Translations under genes and position numbers: made by a program
NCBI RefSeq assembly: GCF_000379805.1
Contig: NZ_KB903539.1
Coordinates: 71,077-135,076, forward strand
Direction: 5' to 3'
DNA from: Lewinella cohaerens DSM 23179
GTDB taxonomy: Bacteria > Bacteroidota > Bacteroidia > Chitinophagales > Saprospiraceae
DNA: 64,000 bases
Shown: one piece after another, positions 17,780-25,638 of the stretch
Layout of the letters: each line of letters opens with the position of its first letter
How positions within the stretch are numbered: position 1 is the stretch's first letter
Notes under the pieces: model-generated
Seen by the model: the letters and a program-made list of their open reading frames with translations, nothing else
What the model was told of the DNA's origin: nothing
The model's database searches: none

Positions 17780-19378
17780 ATGAAAAAGCGCTATAGTATT
17801 CTTTCCATGCCTTTTTTGGCGTTCTTGTTGATTTTGGGACTGTCTTCCTGTACAACAGGAGGACAAATTACCGAAGAGTCAGCTACATTGATTGAGTTAG
17901 AAGAAATTACCATTGCTGATATCCAGGCGGCTTATGCAGCTGGAACCTATAACATTCAAGAGCTCACTCAGGCTTACTTGGATCGCATTGCAGCTATTGA
18001 TGATGCAGGCCCAATGCTGAATTCGGTAATTATCGTAAACCCTGATGCCCTCGCTATTGCTGCTGAGCTGGATGCGGAGCTGGCAGCTGGTAACTCTCGT
18101 GGCCCAATGCACGGCATCCCCGTCATTCTGAAAGACAATATAGATACCCAGGATAAGATGCCGACGACGGCAGGATCGAGAGCTTTAGCCAATTCCTTCC
18201 CGTTACAAGACAGCTACCTGGCGAAACAACTTCGCGAAGCCGGGGCCATTATTTTAGGGAAGGCCAACCTGAGCGAATGGGCTAACTTTCGTGGAGAAAT
18301 GTCCTCTAGTGGCTGGAGTGGCGTAGGTGGCCAAACAAAGAACCCTTATGTGCTTACACGCAACCCTTGTGGATCTTCTGCGGGTTCTGGCGCTTCGGTA
18401 TCGGCCAATCTAGCGGTTGTAACTGTTGGAACAGAGACCAATGGCTCCATCGTATGCCCTTCCCATGCCAATGGGGTAGTGGGCATAAAACCGACAGTAG
18501 GCCTGATTAGTCGAAGCGGAGTCATCCCTATCTCTTTTACACAGGATACGCCGGGCCCTATGGCTAGAACTGTTCGTGATGCTGCTATTGGCTTGGCTGC
18601 CATGATTGGTATAGACCCTGCCGACAGTAAAACCCTCGACAGCGAGAATAAAGCTTATGATGATTATACCCAATTCCTTAATGCTGACGGCCTCAAGGGG
18701 AAGCGTATTGGGATTTACACCCAGCCCTTAGGGGCTAATTTTAAGGTAGATTCCGTTTTTGCGCAAGCAGTAGCATTTATCAAATCACAAGGCGCAGAAA
18801 CAATTGAGATCGAGAATATCGCACCCCGGCAGGCAGGTGGTCTGTCTTTTGAAATTATGCTCTTTGAGTATAAGGATGGGCTCAATAAATATTTTGCTAG
18901 CCTGGGACCTGACGCCCCCATTAAAACGGTGGAAGACTTGATTGCCTTCAATAAGCAGGATGACGTTGAGCTGGAATATTACAACCAAAGGTACCTGGAA
19001 ATGGCACAGGAAAAGGAAGACCTTACCTCAAAGGCATACCAGGAAGCATTAGCAGAAATGCTGCGCCTGAGTCAGGAAGAAGGTTTGGATAAGGTAATGG
19101 AAGAACATAACCTACACGCTATTGTGGCCCCCACGGGCAGCCCGGCCTGGACAACAGATTGGGTGAATGGCGATCACTTTCAGTTGGGGAGCTCTTCTCC
19201 GGCGGCCCGTGCAGGATATCCCAATATCACGGTGCCTATGGGCTTTGTGGGGGAACTCCCCGTGGGTATGTCTATTTTTGGACAAGCTTGGACGGAGCCT
19301 TTACTTCTGGAAATTGCCTATGCCTTTGAGCAAGGAACCAAACATCGGAGAGCGCCTAAATTTTTAGAGAAAGATTAA
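17780..19378 (+). CDS. amidase signature family lipoprotein
   Basis: 532 residues. A lipoprotein signal peptide ends at LSSC (Cys about residue 24). The amidase signature domain has catalytic Lys in VILKDNIDT (~117), the Ser-rich [10 protein letters not shown] loop (~198) holding the cis-Ser, and the nucleophile region [11 protein letters not shown]. Enzymes of this family hydrolyse amides (glutamyl-tRNA amidotransferase A, peptide amidases). A stand-alone lipid-anchored copy points to a periplasmic amide or peptide hydrolase, not GatA. A TAGATTTG box at 17753-17760 is 19 bases upstream of the start. Substrate unknown. Confidence 0.9.
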   Translation: MKKRYSILSMPFLAFLLILGLSSCTTGGQITEESATLIELEEITIADIQAAYAAGTYNIQELTQAYLDRIAAIDDAGPMLNSVIIVNPDALAIAAELDAELAAGNSRGPMHGIPVILKDNIDTQDKMPTTAGSRALANSFPLQDSYLAKQLREAGAIILGKANLSEWANFRGEMSSSGWSGVGGQTKNPYVLTRNPCGSSAGSGASVSANLAVVTVGTETNGSIVCPSHANGVVGIKPTVGLISRSGVIPISFTQDTPGPMARTVRDAAIGLAAMIGIDPADSKTLDSENKAYDDYTQFLNADGLKGKRIGIYTQPLGANFKVDSVFAQAVAFIKSQGAETIEIENIAPRQAGGLSFEIMLFEYKDGLNKYFASLGPDAPIKTVEDLIAFNKQDDVELEYYNQRYLEMAQEKEDLTSKAYQEALAEMLRLSQEEGLDKVMEEHNLHAIVAPTGSPAWTTDWVNGDHFQLGSSSPAARAGYPNITVPMGFVGELPVGMSIFGQAWTEPLLLEIAYAFEQGTKHRRAPKFLEKD

Positions 19379-19452
19379 GCGTTAATTGGTGAACAAATTA
19401 GTATAGCTAGTGCTTTTGATAGTAAAGCTATTAGTAAACAAAATTTGCGCCG

Positions 19453-20352
19453 ATGAAAACGATTAAAATTCTTTTCTCTTCTCTTTTGCTGGTTGGATTT
19501 TTATCAAGTTGTGTAGTAATCCGTCCAGGAGAAGTGGGGGTTCGCCAGCGTTTGGGCCGAATCAATGATGCGGCTTTGAGCGAGGGACCCCGTTCTTATA
19601 ACCCCTTTACAAGTACGATAATTACCCTTCCTACTCGGACGGTTAATTTGGAAATCAGGTCAAACCTGCCTTCTAAGGAAGGTTTAACGATCAGTTCAGA
19701 TATTTCTATTCTTTACCGCATTATGCCCAATGAAGCGCCGAATATACTAAGAGATATCGGCCGTAGTTATGAGCAGCAAATTATCCTGCCGGTTTTCCGT
19801 TCGGCTTCAGCCGACGTTACAGCACGTTTTCTGGCAAAGGATATGCACTCGGGGGAGCGTTCGGTGATTGAAACTCAAATTAGAGATCGGATGTCTGAAA
19901 TCCTTGAAAGTAAAGGCATTGTGGTGGAGAATGTGTTACTCAAAAGTATTCAACTACCTCAGGGGCTCTCTCGCTCTATCGAGGAAAAACTCCAGGCGGA
20001 GCAAGATGCTCAACGAATGGTGTTTGTAAAGCAGCAGGAGCAAGCAGACGCCGAACGTCGTACCATTAAAGCCGAAGGCGACCGGACGGCAGCCGTTATC
20101 GATGCTGATGCCGAGAGGCAACAGTTGGAAATTCGCGCGGCGGGACAAGCCAACGCTATATTATTGGAAGCGAATGCCCAAGCAGAAGCTAACGAAAAAC
20201 TGGCAGAAGCCCTTGAGCCACAAATCCTGCAATACCGAGCTATAGAAGCCTTCTATCGGATGTCTACCAGCAATAATTCCAAAGTAATTATTACAAGTGG
20301 AGATTCGCCATTCCTCGGAATTCCTGCCGAGTTGGTCAACAAAAATAATTAG
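19453..20352 (+). CDS. SPFH/Band 7 (prohibitin-like) lipoprotein
   Basis: 299 residues. Signal peptide with lipobox LSSC (Cys about residue 20), then an SPFH domain (VVIRPGEVGVRQRLGRI ... EGPRSYNPF ... LEIRSNLPSKEGLTISSDISILYRI), then a long coiled coil of Ala/Glu/Arg-rich heptads (about 180-255). The prohibitin-like family forms ring- or cage-shaped membrane scaffolds that modulate proteases such as FtsH. Anchoring by lipid instead of an N-terminal helix is seen in some Bacteroidota homologues. Followed by a strong terminator, so it is either monocistronic or at the end of a unit with the amidase 74 bases upstream. Confidence 0.9.
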   Translation: MKTIKILFSSLLLVGFLSSCVVIRPGEVGVRQRLGRINDAALSEGPRSYNPFTSTIITLPTRTVNLEIRSNLPSKEGLTISSDISILYRIMPNEAPNILRDIGRSYEQQIILPVFRSASADVTARFLAKDMHSGERSVIETQIRDRMSEILESKGIVVENVLLKSIQLPQGLSRSIEEKLQAEQDAQRMVFVKQQEQADAERRTIKAEGDRTAAVIDADAERQQLEIRAAGQANAILLEANAQAEANEKLAEALEPQILQYRAIEAFYRMSTSNNSKVIITSGDSPFLGIPAELVNKNN

Positions 20353-20376
20353 TGAGTGAAAGTATGTTCTTTAACG

Positions 20377-20410
20377 CCCGGAAGCAGCAACCGCTTCCGG
20401 GTTTTTCTTT
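20377..20410 (+). terminator. rho-independent terminator
   Basis: A 9-bp perfect GC-rich stem CCCGGAAGC/GCTTCCGGG (20377-20385 with 20393-20401), loop AGCAACC, then TTTTTCTTTT. Confidence 0.9.
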
Positions 20411-20553
20411 TAAGTACTTGATAAGTTACTATCGTTGTTTAGATATTTAGTTTAGTACATAAGATGTTAGGGAAGCCTTCTTGGGCTTGATTATAAGGAA
20501 TTTAAACGTTAAGTGTACATTCGTAAAGTCCAGATCAAATTGATTCAGGATAG

Positions 20554-20585
20554 TTGCGCAAGGACGCAAAATATACTTACTTTTG
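20554..20585 (+). promoter_or_regulatory. promoter of the SerA-type dehydrogenase
   Basis: TTG (20554-20556), 21-base spacer, then TACTTTTG (20578-20585), matching TTG-N17-23-TAnnTTTG. The expected start near 20592 leaves a leader of about 90 bases. The rest of the 328-bp gap (20353-20680) shows only the terminator at 20377; no known riboswitch is seen in the leader. Confidence 0.6.
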
Positions 20586-20680
20586 CGCTGCCTTCAGCCA
20601 AAAGCAATGATTGGTACGCTATCCTAACCACATCGCGCACCGAGTAAGAAACAATCTCCAAACCCCTTAATTTAAAGGAC

Positions 20681-21640
20681 ATGATTAAGATTCTCGCCAA
20701 TGATGGTATTCATCCAGATGGAAAGACGTTGCTGGAAGAAGCCAACTACCAGGTTGACACTGAAAAAGTAGCTCAGGAAGATTTGATGGAAGTACTGCCA
20801 TCGTACGATGCTATCATCGTAAGAAGTGCTACCAAAGTTCGTAAAGAGCTGATCGACGCTTGCCCCAATTTGAAAGTGATCGCACGTGCTGGTGTTGGAC
20901 TAGATAATATTGATGTTGATTACGCACGTGATAAAGGAATCGCGGTTTACAATACCCCCGCAGCTTCTTCACAGTCGGTTGCGGAGTTGGTATTTACGCA
21001 CATGTTTAGTTTAGCGCGCTTTGTTCACCGTTCCAACAGGGAACTGGTAGCTGATGACGCTAACTTCAAGACCTTGAAAAAAGCGTATTCAGGAGGCATG
21101 CAGCTGCGTGGAAAAACACTAGGCATTATCGGTTTTGGCCGTATTGGCCAGGAAGTTGCCCGCATCGGTATTGGCATGGGAATGAACGTATTGGCTTCTG
21201 ACCCTATGGTAGATGAGGCAGATATCGATATCATGCTCTACGCTACCAAAAGTATTCGCCTTACGGTAACTGTTGAAACAGTAGACTTCGAGGAAGTACT
21301 TGCTCAGTCTGATTTTATCACGTTTCACGTGCCTAGCGTAGGCCGCGCGTTGATAGGAAAAGATGAGATCGCCAAAATGAAAGACGGTTCTTTTATTATC
21401 AATACCGCCCGCGGTGGTATCGCTGATGAAGATGCTTTACTGGAAGCCTTGAAGAGTGGTAAGTTAGGTGGTGCAGCCTTAGATGTTTTCGTTAACGAAC
21501 CAACACCTAATCCAGAATTACTACAACACCCTAGCGTGTCCGTAACTCCTCATATCGGTGCGTCTACCGTTGAAGCTCAAGCGAATATTGGCCGGGAACT
21601 CGCGGATAAAATCCTCGAACATTTCGGTGCGTTGGATTAA
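20681..21640 (+). CDS. serA: D-2-hydroxyacid / 3-phosphoglycerate dehydrogenase
   Basis: 319 residues, a single catalytic plus NAD-binding unit without an ACT domain. Substrate region: [32 protein letters not shown]. Rossmann fingerprint: [21 protein letters not shown]. Catalytic Arg is in [10 protein letters not shown], Glu in FVNEPTPN and His in VTPHIGAST. The substrate-binding and Rossmann segments match the short phosphoglycerate dehydrogenases of Bacteroidota, which start serine synthesis by oxidising 3-phosphoglycerate. serC is not adjacent here, so another D-2-hydroxyacid specificity cannot be excluded. Confidence 0.8.
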   Translation: MIKILANDGIHPDGKTLLEEANYQVDTEKVAQEDLMEVLPSYDAIIVRSATKVRKELIDACPNLKVIARAGVGLDNIDVDYARDKGIAVYNTPAASSQSVAELVFTHMFSLARFVHRSNRELVADDANFKTLKKAYSGGMQLRGKTLGIIGFGRIGQEVARIGIGMGMNVLASDPMVDEADIDIMLYATKSIRLTVTVETVDFEEVLAQSDFITFHVPSVGRALIGKDEIAKMKDGSFIINTARGGIADEDALLEALKSGKLGGAALDVFVNEPTPNPELLQHPSVSVTPHIGASTVEAQANIGRELADKILEHFGALD

Positions 21641-21646
21641 GTTTTT

Positions 21647-21694
21647 TAAACCACTTAAGGCACCAAAGATTTCTTAAGTGCCTTAAGTGGTTTA
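21647..21694. repeat. 16-bp-arm inverted repeat, dispersed AACCACTTAAGGCACC type
   Basis: A 16-bp perfect stem (21647-21662 with 21679-21694) lies between convergent serA and the GbsR gene and may act as a terminator for either. The arm and following bases (AACCACTTAAGGCACCAAAG) are related to the tandem repeats at 59127-59366, so it belongs to a dispersed family. Confidence 0.7.
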
Positions 21695-21696
21695 AT

Positions 21697-22197
21697 CTAC
21701 CTAATCATTTTCATGAAGGTACCCACAAACCAGTTGGAGTCTGCTTTGGTGAGGGTATCGAGGGTAGAGTCTGCTTTACTACTGAATAGTTTGATGTCTT
21801 TGATGACTTCTGCGAAAGCTTCGCCCTCTTTGCTTTCGTCTGCTACGCTCGATAATTCATCCAGAACTTTTAGCATGGGCTCAAGTTCTCTTTTCTTTCG
21901 TTGAGTGATAATACACTTCACGACCTCCCACATATCTTTTTCGGCAATAAAAAACTCTTTCCGTTCCCCGGGTTTAAGTTCTTTGAATACCAGGCCCCAA
22001 TCAATAAGTGCCCTGATGTTCATATTGGCATTGCCACGAGAAATCTGCAAATCCGCCATGATTTCATCTGCCGAGAGTGCCTCGGGAGATATCAATAACA
22101 GTGCATGGATTTGAGCCATGGTACGATTAATACCCCAGCTAGAGCCCAATGCGCCCCAGGATTGTAAAAACTTTTGTTTGCCTTCGTCTAGCGTCAT
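21697..22197 (-). CDS. GbsR/MarR family transcriptional regulator
   Basis: 166 residues with a winged helix-turn-helix (about residues 25-95: GINRTMAQIHALLLISPEALSADEIMADLQISRGNANMNIRALIDWGLV) followed by a helical dimerisation part. The segment LKPGERKEFFIAEKDMWEVVKCI after the wing is characteristic of the GbsR branch, whose Bacillus founder represses glycine betaine synthesis in response to choline. No osmoprotectant genes are adjacent, so the target is unknown and may be its own promoter. The gene is preceded by the MITE at 22243-22443, which may carry or disrupt its upstream control region. Confidence 0.85.
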   Translation of the reverse strand: MTLDEGKQKFLQSWGALGSSWGINRTMAQIHALLLISPEALSADEIMADLQISRGNANMNIRALIDWGLVFKELKPGERKEFFIAEKDMWEVVKCIITQRKKRELEPMLKVLDELSSVADESKEGEAFAEVIKDIKLFSSKADSTLDTLTKADSNWFVGTFMKMIR

Positions 22198-22242
22198 GAT
22201 ATCAAATCGTATTCGTAGATTTCAGAAAATTGTGAAATCTTA

Positions 22243-22443
22243 GAACTTGTTGGGAAATTTGCGAACTGATTATCAACGAATTAAGGTTCTGACTAAGGGA
22301 CTAAAATTGAGTTTAGCGGGCTAAATGAAATTTTTGTATCGACGTCAGGTTCTCAATTCGTTGATAATCAGGAAGCATTAAGAGGATTTATCCAAATATT
22401 TTGCTCATTGACATTTCACCGGATGAAATTTCCCAACAAGCTC
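22243..22443. mobile_element. MITE-like element A, 201 bp, TSD TTA
   Basis: Terminal inverted repeats GAACTTGTTGGGAAATTT / AAATTTCCCAACAAGCTC differ at one base. A 3-bp TTA flanks both ends (22240-22242 and 22444-22446). Inside, a 17-bp perfect inverted repeat (22266-22282 with 22355-22371) adds further symmetry. No ORF. The GAGCTTGTT ends and 3-bp TNA duplication fit a non-autonomous element moved by an IS5-family transposase. It shares end sequence with element B at 40851. Confidence 0.75.
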
Positions 22444-22470
22444 TTATGCGATTATAATAAAAAAATAGGG

Positions 22471-23577
22471 TTAAATGTTTAAAAACGGCAATTTAGCTAC
22501 TTTCGCTGGTAAGCGTTTTTTGCCTGCAATGATGAATATTTCGGTTCCGGGCGTACGATACTCCGTGGAGACATAGCCCATTCCGATGGGGTGCCCTAAG
22601 CTCGGAGATTGTGTACCGCTGCTCACTTCCCCAATGGTTTCTCCATCACTATTTTCAATGATATAGCCGTGTCGAGGGACCCTCCGTTCTTCAAGGGTAA
22701 AGCCTACCAAACGTTTTTTCAGTCCGTCTGCTTTTTGAGCTACGAGAAAATCCCGAGAGATAAATTCGCCTTTGTTAAGTTTAGTGATCCAAGCGAGGCC
22801 TGCTTCCAGCGGGCTAGTCGTATCTGTCAGATCGTTGCCGTAAAGGCAATAACCCATTTCCATACGTAGCGTATCGCGAGCACCTAAACCAGCTGGGGCG
22901 ATGCCGTGTTCCTTTCCTGCCTCCATAACAGCATCCCAGAGGATACCAATCTTGTCGGCATCAGCATAGAGCTCAAAACCGCCAGAACCCGTATAGCCGG
23001 TAGCGGAAATAATTACATTGTCAACATCAGCAACGGTACCTTTGGTAAAGGTGTAATATTTGATGGAAGATAAGTCGGTGGCTGTAAGCTTTTGAACAAT
23101 AGCCGTTGCTGCAGGCCCTTGAACAGCAATCAAGCCTGTTTGATCAGAAATATTGATCAGGCGCGTATCAAAAGTATTGTGTTCAAACACCCAGCGCCAG
23201 TCTTTTTCAATATTAGCACCATTGACTACCAACATGTAGGCACGTTCTCCTTCAGAGCAATTGTCCTCGGCCAGTCGGTATACCAATAGGTCGTCTACAA
23301 TACCTCCTTCTTTATTGGGGAAGCAGGAATACTGGGCTTGCCCAATTTCCAGTTTACTGGCATCATTAGAGGTGATATACTGAACGAAATCCAAGGCTTC
23401 TTTGCCCCTTACGATGAATTCGCCCATGTGGGAAACATCAAAAATGCCGGCCTTTTCTCTTACTGCAAAGTGTTCTTCTTTGATGCCGCTATAGGAAATA
23501 GGCATATAGAAACCGGCAAATTCTGCCATCCGTGCCCCCAGGGCCTCGTGACGATCTTTTAATGGTGTTGACTGCAT
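22471..23577 (-). CDS. gcvT: aminomethyltransferase (glycine cleavage system T protein)
   Basis: 368 residues, the normal GcvT length. The N-terminal TPLKDRHEALGARMAEFAGFYMPISY and REKAGIFDVSHMGEF, the GYTGSGGFELY loop and the C-terminal barrel (GEVSSGTQSPSLGHPIGMGYV) are diagnostic. GcvT transfers the methylene group from the aminomethyl-lipoyl H protein to tetrahydrofolate, releasing ammonia. gcvH and gcvP are not nearby, as is common in Bacteroidota. It follows the HEAT/cyclophilin gene by about 33 bases on the same strand, so read-through from that unit is possible. No glycine riboswitch is visible. Confidence 0.95.
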   Translation of the reverse strand: MQSTPLKDRHEALGARMAEFAGFYMPISYSGIKEEHFAVREKAGIFDVSHMGEFIVRGKEALDFVQYITSNDASKLEIGQAQYSCFPNKEGGIVDDLLVYRLAEDNCSEGERAYMLVVNGANIEKDWRWVFEHNTFDTRLINISDQTGLIAVQGPAATAIVQKLTATDLSSIKYYTFTKGTVADVDNVIISATGYTGSGGFELYADADKIGILWDAVMEAGKEHGIAPAGLGARDTLRMEMGYCLYGNDLTDTTSPLEAGLAWITKLNKGEFISRDFLVAQKADGLKKRLVGFTLEERRVPRHGYIIENSDGETIGEVSSGTQSPSLGHPIGMGYVSTEYRTPGTEIFIIAGKKRLPAKVAKLPFLNI

Positions 23578-23610
23578 GAATGTAATACTTGTAGTTGGTT
23601 AGGGCTAAAA

Positions 23611-25638
23611 TTATTCTTTCAAAAACTTGGCTTCCAAAATGCGGTCGCCTTGTTGTATTTTATGAATGATATCCATTCCTTGTTCCACCTTTCCAAAGAG
23701 GGTATATTTTCCGTCAAGATGAAGGGTAGGGGAGTGGGTGATAAAAAACTGAGTGCCTTCGGTATCTCTACCCGCAGAGGCCATTCCGAGCATTCCCTCC
23801 GTATCATAATGAATAGGAGAAAACTCTGAACGGATACTATAATCGAGGCTGCCGTAAGCATCACCACTAGGGCTTCCGCCTTGAATGACAAAATTAGGGA
23901 CAACACGATGAAAGGCTTTGTTTTTCAGGAATCCATCTTTGGTCAGTTGAGCCAAGTTGGCCACCGATCCGGGGGCAACATCTGGCCACAAAACAAGGAC
24001 TGCTTCTCCCTCATCTGTTTTGAGCGACAGCCGTGGTTGTGCGCCAATACTGGTAAGGAGTTTCCAATCAATAGGATGATTGAATTTTGGACGAATAGGT
24101 TCAAACGTAGCAGTACCATTCAGGTAATCAATGGTTTGCCCCAATTCGTTGTAGCTCTCTACCATAGCCGGTAGTTCGAGTTCGTTAAGGACACGGCTTA
24201 AAACCTCCAAACTATCAATGTATGGGCGATAATCGCGCTTGCCAGAGCGTAAAGCTAAGGATGCAATGGCTACGGGGCCAGGTCTTTTGCTTTTGATGGC
24301 TTCCATAAAATAGCTTGCCAAGTCTTGGGTTACTCTTCTTGTGCTAAGGCCAAAAAAGCTGGTAAAATCGTCACGGTCTCCGATTTGCTGCAAAGCTTCG
24401 GTGGCTGCCGACTGCACAATAGGATCGGTGGCTGTTTGGCTTTCGCGGAAGATGTAGCGATAATTCCAGGCAAACTCGCCAAGTGCTCGTAGCACCATTG
24501 CTTTTTCGTAAGCGGAAGAGGAATTGATGTACCGTTGGCGCAATTCAAAGTTGATAGCATCCCTAAACTCGGTGCGGTAAGCTGGCAGGTGCCTGTTGGC
24601 AACCCGATAGAGATCCAGGTGAATGGGGGTTGGCAAACTATCTTTCGCAAATCGCCACCATTGGGCTGCGTCTTCGGGGGTAGAGTTTTCCAGTAGGTAC
24701 TGAGCTGCTCGGCGGGCCACGTGTTCGTTGCGGTCGCGTAGTGCTTCCGTAATGAGGGTGCGACAACTTTCATAAGGAAAGTTGGACAAAGCCCGCAGTA
24801 TATTGCATTTGACCCGGTAGTCTCTTTCTTTCTGGTACTGACCAATGAGGCTGGTGAGTGCTTCACCCCGCTGTGTTTTGCCCAAGGCAATGGCCAATGC
24901 CATGCGAACATCTGCATTGTTGCTTTGCTCAAAACCAGTACGTAATTTGGGAGCAGCCAACGAATCAAAAGTAGTAGGAACACGAGCCAGGTAGTTGGCA
25001 GCGATAAGTTGTACACTTTCCGGGTACTGTGGTTTACAACCCAGCTCCAGCATCCGTTTTGTACCCAGTGGGGAAACAAGATCGCGAAGGCCCATTCGGT
25101 AAATACCCCAGGCCTGTCCTTCAAGCAATGCCGTATCCACGGGCGTGTAGGTTGTTACAGAGCTGAGTTGTTCGAGCGTAGGGAAATCACCACATTTACC
25201 TACTGCTTCCAGAATTGCCCGCTGTGACATGGCGTGTACCATCGCCGTATCTTCCTGCATGAAGCCTCGAATAAGGTAGGGCAATGCCCGCGCATCTCCT
25301 AGCTGCCCCATAGCAAAAGCTGCGATGGACCGTACTTCTTCAACAGGGTCACCCAATAGCCGGGCGAGGCTATCTACGGCATCAGGAGCATCCATGCTTC
25401 CAAAAGCACGAGCGGCAAGGTAGCGATAGGTAGGGTCAGGATGGTAAAGCATCGGGTAGAGGTCCTCGACTTGCCGCAAATCCTGCCAATCACTGATACG
25501 CTGGAAGAGAGAATCCTGAACGTCAATGTTGATGGTCGTAATGATCTCTTCGTCCTGCGGGGGTACACAGGCGCCCCAAAAGAGCGCTATGAATAAGAAA
25601 GACAGTAAAGAAAAACTTGCTTGCTGAGTGTTATTCAT
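23611..25638 (-). CDS. HEAT-repeat lipoprotein with C-terminal cyclophilin PPIase domain
   Basis: About 675 residues from the ATG at 25638. I prefer this start to 25710 because it directly precedes a signal peptide with a lipobox-like GAC at about residue 24. HEAT repeats fill about residues 40-470 (for example YRYLAARAFGSMDAPDAVDSLARLL and VRSIAAFAMGQLGDARALPYLI). The last ~170 residues are a cyclophilin fold (VAPGSVANLAQLTKDGFLKNKAFHRVVPNFVIQGG, TEGTQFFITHSPTLHLDGKYTLFG). The likely role is an envelope prolyl isomerase presented on a helical scaffold. The start overlaps the end of the PBP1A gene by 8 bases, so the two are translationally coupled and may act together. Confidence 0.85.
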   Translation of the reverse strand: MNNTQQASFSLLSFLFIALFWGACVPPQDEEIITTINIDVQDSLFQRISDWQDLRQVEDLYPMLYHPDPTYRYLAARAFGSMDAPDAVDSLARLLGDPVEEVRSIAAFAMGQLGDARALPYLIRGFMQEDTAMVHAMSQRAILEAVGKCGDFPTLEQLSSVTTYTPVDTALLEGQAWGIYRMGLRDLVSPLGTKRMLELGCKPQYPESVQLIAANYLARVPTTFDSLAAPKLRTGFEQSNNADVRMALAIALGKTQRGEALTSLIGQYQKERDYRVKCNILRALSNFPYESCRTLITEALRDRNEHVARRAAQYLLENSTPEDAAQWWRFAKDSLPTPIHLDLYRVANRHLPAYRTEFRDAINFELRQRYINSSSAYEKAMVLRALGEFAWNYRYIFRESQTATDPIVQSAATEALQQIGDRDDFTSFFGLSTRRVTQDLASYFMEAIKSKRPGPVAIASLALRSGKRDYRPYIDSLEVLSRVLNELELPAMVESYNELGQTIDYLNGTATFEPIRPKFNHPIDWKLLTSIGAQPRLSLKTDEGEAVLVLWPDVAPGSVANLAQLTKDGFLKNKAFHRVVPNFVIQGGSPSGDAYGSLDYSIRSEFSPIHYDTEGMLGMASAGRDTEGTQFFITHSPTLHLDGKYTLFGKVEQGMDIIHKIQQGDRILEAKFLKE

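Noticed and set aside
22471-23610. Glycine riboswitch for gcvT
   Set aside because: The upstream gap is only about 33 bases and no aptamer-like pairing is present.
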